Shown here piece by piece: positions 59,449-64,000 of a DNA stretch of 64,000 bases; within the stretch, counting starts at the first letter, position 1, and each line of letters begins with the position of its first letter. The notes below the pieces were generated by a model. That model had not been told where the DNA came from and made no database searches. It saw only the letters and a list, made by a program, of their open reading frames with translations. This DNA is from Symmetrospora coprosmae (Eukaryota > Basidiomycota > Cystobasidiomycetes > Symmetrosporaceae), in contig VUYT01000036.1 of NCBI GenBank assembly GCA_008802785.1, positions 117,196 through 181,195 of the forward strand, in the 5' to 3' direction. Position numbers and translations under genes: made by a program.

Positions 59449-60242
59449 TGAAGCCGTTTTACTAATGTGAGACCGTGCGAGGCTGCTAGCGGTGCAGAGG
59501 GTACTCGAAGGAGGAGGTGTGCCAGCAGACTGAAGCTGTGCCTTGGCCCCGCATGAAGGGATGAGCAGACGCGGAAGTCCTACACGATACACAGATCTAG
59601 AATTCGGATGGGAGAATTGGGACTTTCCAATACCGTGCGTTTATGTGGATATGACCTCAAAATGTCACAGTCTGGGGGGAGATTACCTTTCGTTGAGGTG
59701 CTATTCCCTCTAGCTTGCCCTCCTCCACACCTGTCACCCACCCAAGACTCCGGACCGGTGGCGCCCCGCAATTTCTCCACCACGCGACGCGTTCCCGCCT
59801 GTTCGTGTCGATGGTGCCAGTATAGGTCATCACAACGCATCGCCCATCGCGCAGTCGCCGCAGAGAGCAGCTGCATCCTGCACAGAAGCGCCTCGAAGTC
59901 CAGAGATTCGTGTACGGTAGCTTACTGCAGAGCGCTGGAAGGGTCGTCTGTCTGGTGAAAGGGCCCGCCGGCTGGACCAGGCAGCAGAAGCAGCAGCAGC
60001 AGCAGCAGCAGCAGCAGGTCTCGAGGACTGCCGAAGCAAGCAGGCTCTGACCCGCACAGTTCCCCTTGTACAGAGGCAGAGATTGGACAGCAGGCGCTGC
60101 CAGTGGTATTGCACTCACTGTCCCCTTTGGTCCTACCCGTCTCTGCTCTTGCATTCTGCCTCTCAGCGCCAGCGCTGACCCGGGTGTCACGGTGCTGACC
60201 GCTCGTCAGCTATACAGACAGTACTGCCCAGGCAGGCGCAGC
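59449..60242. promoter_or_regulatory. Divergent promoter: alpha-glucosidase 2 / FAD amine oxidase
   Basis: 794 bp between divergent start codons. On the minus strand CGG-GGCGCCAC-CGG occurs at 59768-59755, about 307 bp upstream of the glucosidase ATG, the same CGG-N8-CGG spacing as in the copy 1 promoter. A (CAG)n tract lies at 59980-60018. Regulation by an AmyR/Mal-type activator is inference. Confidence 0.5.
59980..60018. repeat. (CAG)n trinucleotide repeat
   Basis: About twelve CAG units with one AAG interruption, outside any supported coding frame, in the divergent promoter or the 5' leader of the amine oxidase gene. Confidence 0.9.
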
Positions 60243-61868
60243 ATGAGCCCACAGATCATCGTCATCGGAGCCGGCATGGCTGGTCTCTCGTGCGCTAGCG
60301 AGCTCGTTAAAGCGGGTCACTCTGTGCTGGTCGTGGAAGCGAGGAACCGAATCGGCGGGCGCACCCATACTGACGTGGGCAGCCAGGACGGGACGCCCAT
60401 GGACCTGGGAGCGAGGTGGGCGCAGTAGCATTTTCTCGGACGTGTCCTTTGACAAGACTGATCCGCCCTTCCCGCGAATGACAGCTTCATACACGGCCTC
60501 GCAGGCAACCCGTTGCACCGGCTCGCGAAGAAGCACGACCTCTCCTTGTACCAGCCTCCAGCCGCTACGTTGAAAAGCAGGCACTACATCTACTCGCCTT
60601 CTGGTCCTCCGCTGCCGGAGGCTCTGGCTGCGCGGCTATCACACAACTCCCTCCTGAATATCTTTGACTCGTCCGCGACCTTCGCACAGGATCGCCCAAA
60701 CGCGGTCCCTCAAGCACACGAGTCGCTCGCAGACTACGTATTGGACGAGACGCGCTCGACGCTCTTCGACGGCCTCGAAGATGCGCAGGAGAAGGGGTAC
60801 GCAGCCCAGATGAGCGAATCGTGGGATGGATGGACCGGCGCACAGCTCAAGGACGTCAGCCTCCGATACTGGCAAAGCGACCAGACTTTCCGGTCAGTCA
60901 TAGCCTGCTTGCAGGCTGTATGGCCATCCCTAGCTGGAAGCTGACCCAGTCACGGCTGCAGTGGTCCAGACGCAGTCATCGCCAGCGGCTATAGAGGTAT
61001 CTACGAGCCTTTTGCATCCGCTATTCGACAGGACGCCGGCTCGGACATTGTGCTCGGCAAGGAGGTCACAGCCATTAGTCTCGCCGATGATGGCGATTCC
61101 ATCGACATTACGACCAGGCCAGCGCCGTCCGCTAATATAGCAAGCGGCGGAGATCCACATACTGCAGCAGACGGCCAAGAGCGCTTCAGCGCCGCTTTCG
61201 TCGTGTGCACTCTACCGCTGGGCGTCCTGCAGAAGCGGCCTCCGGCATTCTCTCCTGCCTTGCCAAAGCGACGCATCGATGCGACCCACCGACTGGGCAT
61301 GGGCTTGCTCAACAAAATTGTCCTGACCTATTCGACTTGCTTCTGGCCCCCGAACGAGTCCTTCATTACGCTGCTCTCGTCAGAGGCGAGCGTGGCCTTC
61401 CTCCCCTTGCTCAAGGATCGCGCCCTCTTCGCGCAGAGCTACAAGTCCATCACAGGCAAGAACACGCTCGTGTTCTACTGCGGCGCGTCGCTCGGCGAGG
61501 CTGTCGAGAAGCTATCTGATGAAGAGGTCAGCAAGGGCATGCACGCAATCCTGCGGCACCACTTCGGGAGCGAGCCGGGCTTCGCCGATGCAGGACCCGA
61601 GAGCATCATCGTCACGCGCTGGCTGGCCGACCCGTTTTCGTGCGGATCATACGCTTACTGCCCCACCACAGACCCGTCTGCCACGGATCTGACGACCCCA
61701 TACGACTTTGCCGAGCTCGCTCGTCCGCTGTGGGACGATCGCCTCTTCTTCGCGGGAGAGGCGACGGACGTAGATCACTATGCCACTGCGCACGGACCGC
61801 TCATTACTGGGCAAAGGGAGGCGCGCCGTATCCTTGACAAGATGGAGGCACTGGCGCTGGGTGACTAG
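60243..61868 (+). CDS. FAD-dependent amine oxidase (polyamine-oxidase-like)
   Basis: Flavoprotein of the monoamine/polyamine oxidase family. Three exons: 60243-60415, 60485-60892 and 60962-61868, about 495 residues. The dinucleotide-binding fold is at the N-terminus (IIVIGAGMAGLSCASEL, then VVEARNRIGGRTHT), followed across the first intron by GARSFIHGLAGNPL, the FAD-contact segment CTLPLGVLQ with PALPKRRI, and the C-terminal FAD motif RLFFAGEATDVDHYATAHGPLITG. This order and length resemble fungal Fms1-type spermine/acetylpolyamine oxidases, but lysine-specific demethylase relatives and other amine oxidases share it, so the substrate stays open. No signal peptide; the C-terminus LALGD lacks an obvious peroxisomal tripeptide. 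Confidence 0.87.
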
Positions 61869-62219
61869 CGGGTATACTCTCGGTGTCGCTTGCGGATACT
61901 GTCTCAAGTGAGCCAGGCGCTAGACGCCTGCGCCGAGTGCGATAGTAGCTCGGTTGGATATCTCCTCGTCTTATTGCTAATGAGCAGGTCACTCCCGGCA
62001 GCTCATGATGGCATGTCTCCTATGGGTGCAACTGCATTGTCGCTGACAGGACTGACTGGCCCTGATAACTCGAGTCTGCCAACGGTCACCAGACAAGACC
62101 GACTGACATGCTCCCCAATCTCGCTGCGAGGTTCGCGCCTTCACACCTCAGTACAATCAGTAGTCCTGCTACCACTGTGTCTATCTCTCGTAATCATTAT
62201 CGCTGTCACGCGCTCACAG
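61869..62219. other. Intergenic region
   Basis: 351 bp after the amine oxidase stop. The reading frame of the downstream ORF is open here, but the translated sequence has no sign of selection that I can see. No element recognised. Confidence 0.3.
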
Positions 62220-62747
62220 ATGCAGCCCTGTGTGCTCCTTGCTGAGTCTTTTTCTATGCTGACTGATGATCAACGGGCCTCCTACATCGTCAAATGTATC
62301 TTCGCCAGGACAGAGCGAGACAAAGCCGACGTTGCCCTGGCGGGACTTTTAGCCGCCTGTGGCTTTCGACCCATACGTCTTTGCAATCTGCGGCACGATC
62401 ATGCGCCGGCGGTCAATGGCGTATACATCCAGCCAACAGAGAAGCAGCTGGCTAAAATGGAGGCCAAGAGGTGCAGATCAACGAGGACTCGCCTCAGACG
62501 TGCCAAGGCCGCGGCAGCCGAGCGCGCCTCAGTTGTCAAATTTTGGCTCTTCATGGCTGCTATGTCACCCCTCATTGCCATCGGTTGGATCGGCCAGGGC
62601 TGCACTCGGGATTACAGCATCTGGAGATATGCACTCAGAATAGAAGTCAGCGATCAACCCTTGCGTACAAGTCTGGCGGCGTTTTGTGATTGGAAGAATG
62701 CGCAGGAGAGACGCATAGTAGCCTTCTGCTCACGCACGCCAGTGTAG
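62220..62747 (+). CDS. Doubtful ORF, possible small membrane protein
   Basis: From ATG 62220 the frame runs 175 codons to a stop at 62747. The product starts MQPCVLLAESFSML, has a basic segment (KRCRSTRTRLRRAKAAAAER) and one hydrophobic stretch (VVKFWLFMAAMSPLIAIGWIG). No family recognised, no intron signals and no upstream promoter identified. It may be a chance frame; the frame is also open to 61890 upstream. Confidence 0.25.
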   Translation: MQPCVLLAESFSMLTDDQRASYIVKCIFARTERDKADVALAGLLAACGFRPIRLCNLRHDHAPAVNGVYIQPTEKQLAKMEAKRCRSTRTRLRRAKAAAAERASVVKFWLFMAAMSPLIAIGWIGQGCTRDYSIWRYALRIEVSDQPLRTSLAAFCDWKNAQERRIVAFCSRTPV

Positions 62748-63126
62748 GCTGGATGTACCGCCAACGCGAGCACGACGAACAGTCTGGCCAGATACCGGTC
62801 AAAACTGCCACTGGCAGCAACGTAGGGCCAGCATGGACGTATCTTTTTGTCCCGCGCGATCATCCGCCTGGTCAGCCATTCGACCAGAAGGCAGTCTGAC
62901 GCTAGGCCATCGTCCCGCACGCTAGCTCTGAGCGTCAAGCCAGTCGGACGTCGGTCATGTCCAGTCGGGCTGCACGACGGGGCATCGGTCAAATGTGCGA
63001 ACAGCGCATCTCCCGCTTTCCTGCTTCCTAGATGTGTGACCTCGCAGTTCTCACCTCTCTCCCATCCTGGCCACACCCTACTTCCGCTCTGCGATACGTC
63101 AAATTCCGCAGGTCCGGGTCGCTACC
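62748..63126. other. Intergenic region
   Basis: 379 bp without a believable gene; a 140-codon minus-strand frame across it is low complexity and unsupported. Confidence 0.3.
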
Positions 63127-63581
63127 ATGGAGTGAGTTGATGATCTCAGGGAGGAGTCGATGTGATCTGCGTGGACTCAGCATCTGCCTGCTATGAACGC
63201 CCCGTTAGGACACCATCCGGCAACACCGTGCCTGCAGGAGCGAACGCTCAGGTTCCCGAACATGTCCCTCTGTCATATGAATCAGGCTCGCCAACTCTGC
63301 ATCAACCCGGAGAATCAGCACCACTGCCTTCTTCGCTGGCTGCGGTACCGCTCTTTCCTAGAGGGGTCCGGGACTCTCCACCGCCGATGGTTGCACCCAA
63401 ATGGGCGAGCCGAATGCAAGACCGCGTTCGTGCGGGCCTAGCACATCCGATCTATGGCTATCTGCTGTGGCCTCTGGTCGCACTCGCCTGGCTGATCTTG
63501 TGGACATATAGAATAGCCTGTCTGATCGTGCTCTTCATCCCGATGGCGATAGTTGTCACTGTCTTTCTGTGGCAGATGTAG
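63127..63581 (+). CDS. Hypothetical small membrane protein with a 5-nt first exon
   Basis: Two-exon model: 63127-63131 (ATG plus two bases) and 63209-63581, joined by a 77-nt intron with GTGAGT donor and TTAG acceptor, giving about 125 residues starting Met-Glu-Thr-Pro-Ser. Without this intron the frame has no ATG before residue 77 (only a GTG). The first 75 residues are Pro/Ser/Ala-rich; the C-terminal 55 hold two hydrophobic segments (YGYLLWPLVALAWLILW and RIACLIVLFIPMAIVVTVFL). The layout is like the protein at 41.6-42.0 kb. No family recognised. The alternative is an upstream exon I cannot see. Confidence 0.4.
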
Positions 63582-64000
63582 TCGTAAGTGCGCAGCGATC
63601 CTGCTCAGGCCATCCTCATGCGGTCACATCAACCGTGATACAGTCATCCTTGCTTCGTGGGCTTGTACGATGGCGTCGCGACAAAGCCACCGCGCGACCC
63701 CCCCCCTTCATCCAGGACCCGGACAGAGTTGCCAGACACTCGGCGTCCAGACGTTTTCGTTGCCATGTTCGTTGCGGAGCGGAGGGAACCCGTGCAGGCC
63801 GCAACAGGCGGTCAGGAACAGGACAACACCACATTCCCAGAAGAGCAGCCCCTTTGATCCTGTCCGTAATGCAACGTCGTGAAGATCATCGATCATCCCT
63901 CCCCCCCCCCCGTGCTGGCTCGCTCATGCTTTGTTTACATACTGGATCTTGCCCGCTTGAGCCGCCTCCGTCCGCTGCTCAGGAAGAGCGCGCATCCCCC
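63582..64000. other. Right edge of the window, nothing identified
   Basis: No convincing gene. Two poly-C tracts (about 63698-63706 and 63900-63911) and only short, overlapping frames on both strands. A gene entering from outside the window cannot be excluded. Confidence 0.35.

Noticed and set aside
59113-59592. Start of alpha-glucosidase copy 2 at a Met upstream of 59448
   Set aside because: The upstream frame is unrelated to the family; the copy 1 start (a few residues before KWWKSAVV) agrees with 59448.
61890-62219. Upstream part of the 285-codon ORF after the amine oxidase
   Set aside because: It begins with a non-ATG triplet and shows no domain or composition signal; only the part from ATG 62220 was kept, at low confidence.

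Overview
This window looks like nuclear DNA of a basidiomycete yeast or smut-type fungus, most likely Ustilaginomycotina (inferred). Coding sequence is G+C-rich. Almost every gene is cut by many short GT-AG introns, mostly 55-110 nt, many with a CTRAY-type branch point. A secreted lipase of the Candida antarctica lipase B type, a family best known from Pseudozyma/Moesziomyces relatives, also points there. All gene models below were spliced by hand; exon ends were chosen so that phase is kept and the product matches its family. I saw no tRNA, rRNA, CRISPR array, transposon or plasmid feature.

Layout. 1-8.8 kb: a 5'-truncated serine-rich protein, TFIIF alpha (TFG1) and, convergent to it, a membrane-anchored spermidine-synthase-like protein. 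9.1-12.6 kb: two tandem aquaporin paralogues with unusual pore motifs. 13.2-21.8 kb: SWT1-like PIN nuclease, a MARVEL-type membrane protein, the ADE5,7 purine enzyme and YIH1/IMPACT. 22-31 kb: an F-box-like protein, a probable nuclear protein, SLY1 and an O-fucosyltransferase-like protein. 31.5-38.4 kb: an alpha-glucoside locus with a 16-exon sugar transporter diverging from an 11-exon GH13 alpha-glucosidase, followed by a decayed second copy of the transporter's 3' end. 38.5-44.5 kb: TIM50 and TOM7 back to back, a small membrane orphan, a GHITM-type Bax-inhibitor protein and a PIG-Y-like protein. 45-56.9 kb: a DHX29-type DEAH helicase, the lipase, a Nop6-like RRM protein diverging from mitochondrial uS15, and BUD31. 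57.1-64 kb: a second alpha-glucosidase diverging from an FAD amine oxidase, then weakly supported small ORFs.

Most of the window is conserved housekeeping (transcription, splicing, purine synthesis, mitochondrial import, translation control, vesicle fusion). The accessory part is the alpha-glucoside transporter plus two alpha-glucosidases, the aquaporin pair and the lipase. Both alpha-glucosidase promoters contain one CGG-N8-CGG site, the arrangement bound by AmyR/Mal-type zinc-cluster activators, and the shared transporter/glucosidase promoter also has CreA/Mig1-like boxes. This suggests a carbon-source-controlled set split by about 19 kb (inference).

The most distinctive features are microexons (9, 9, 10, 15 and 20 nt, plus a possible 5-nt first coding exon), changed intron positions between paralogues, a GC-AG intron, a stop-free 90-nt intron in SLY1 and the transporter relic. 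I did not find a clearly new multi-gene system.
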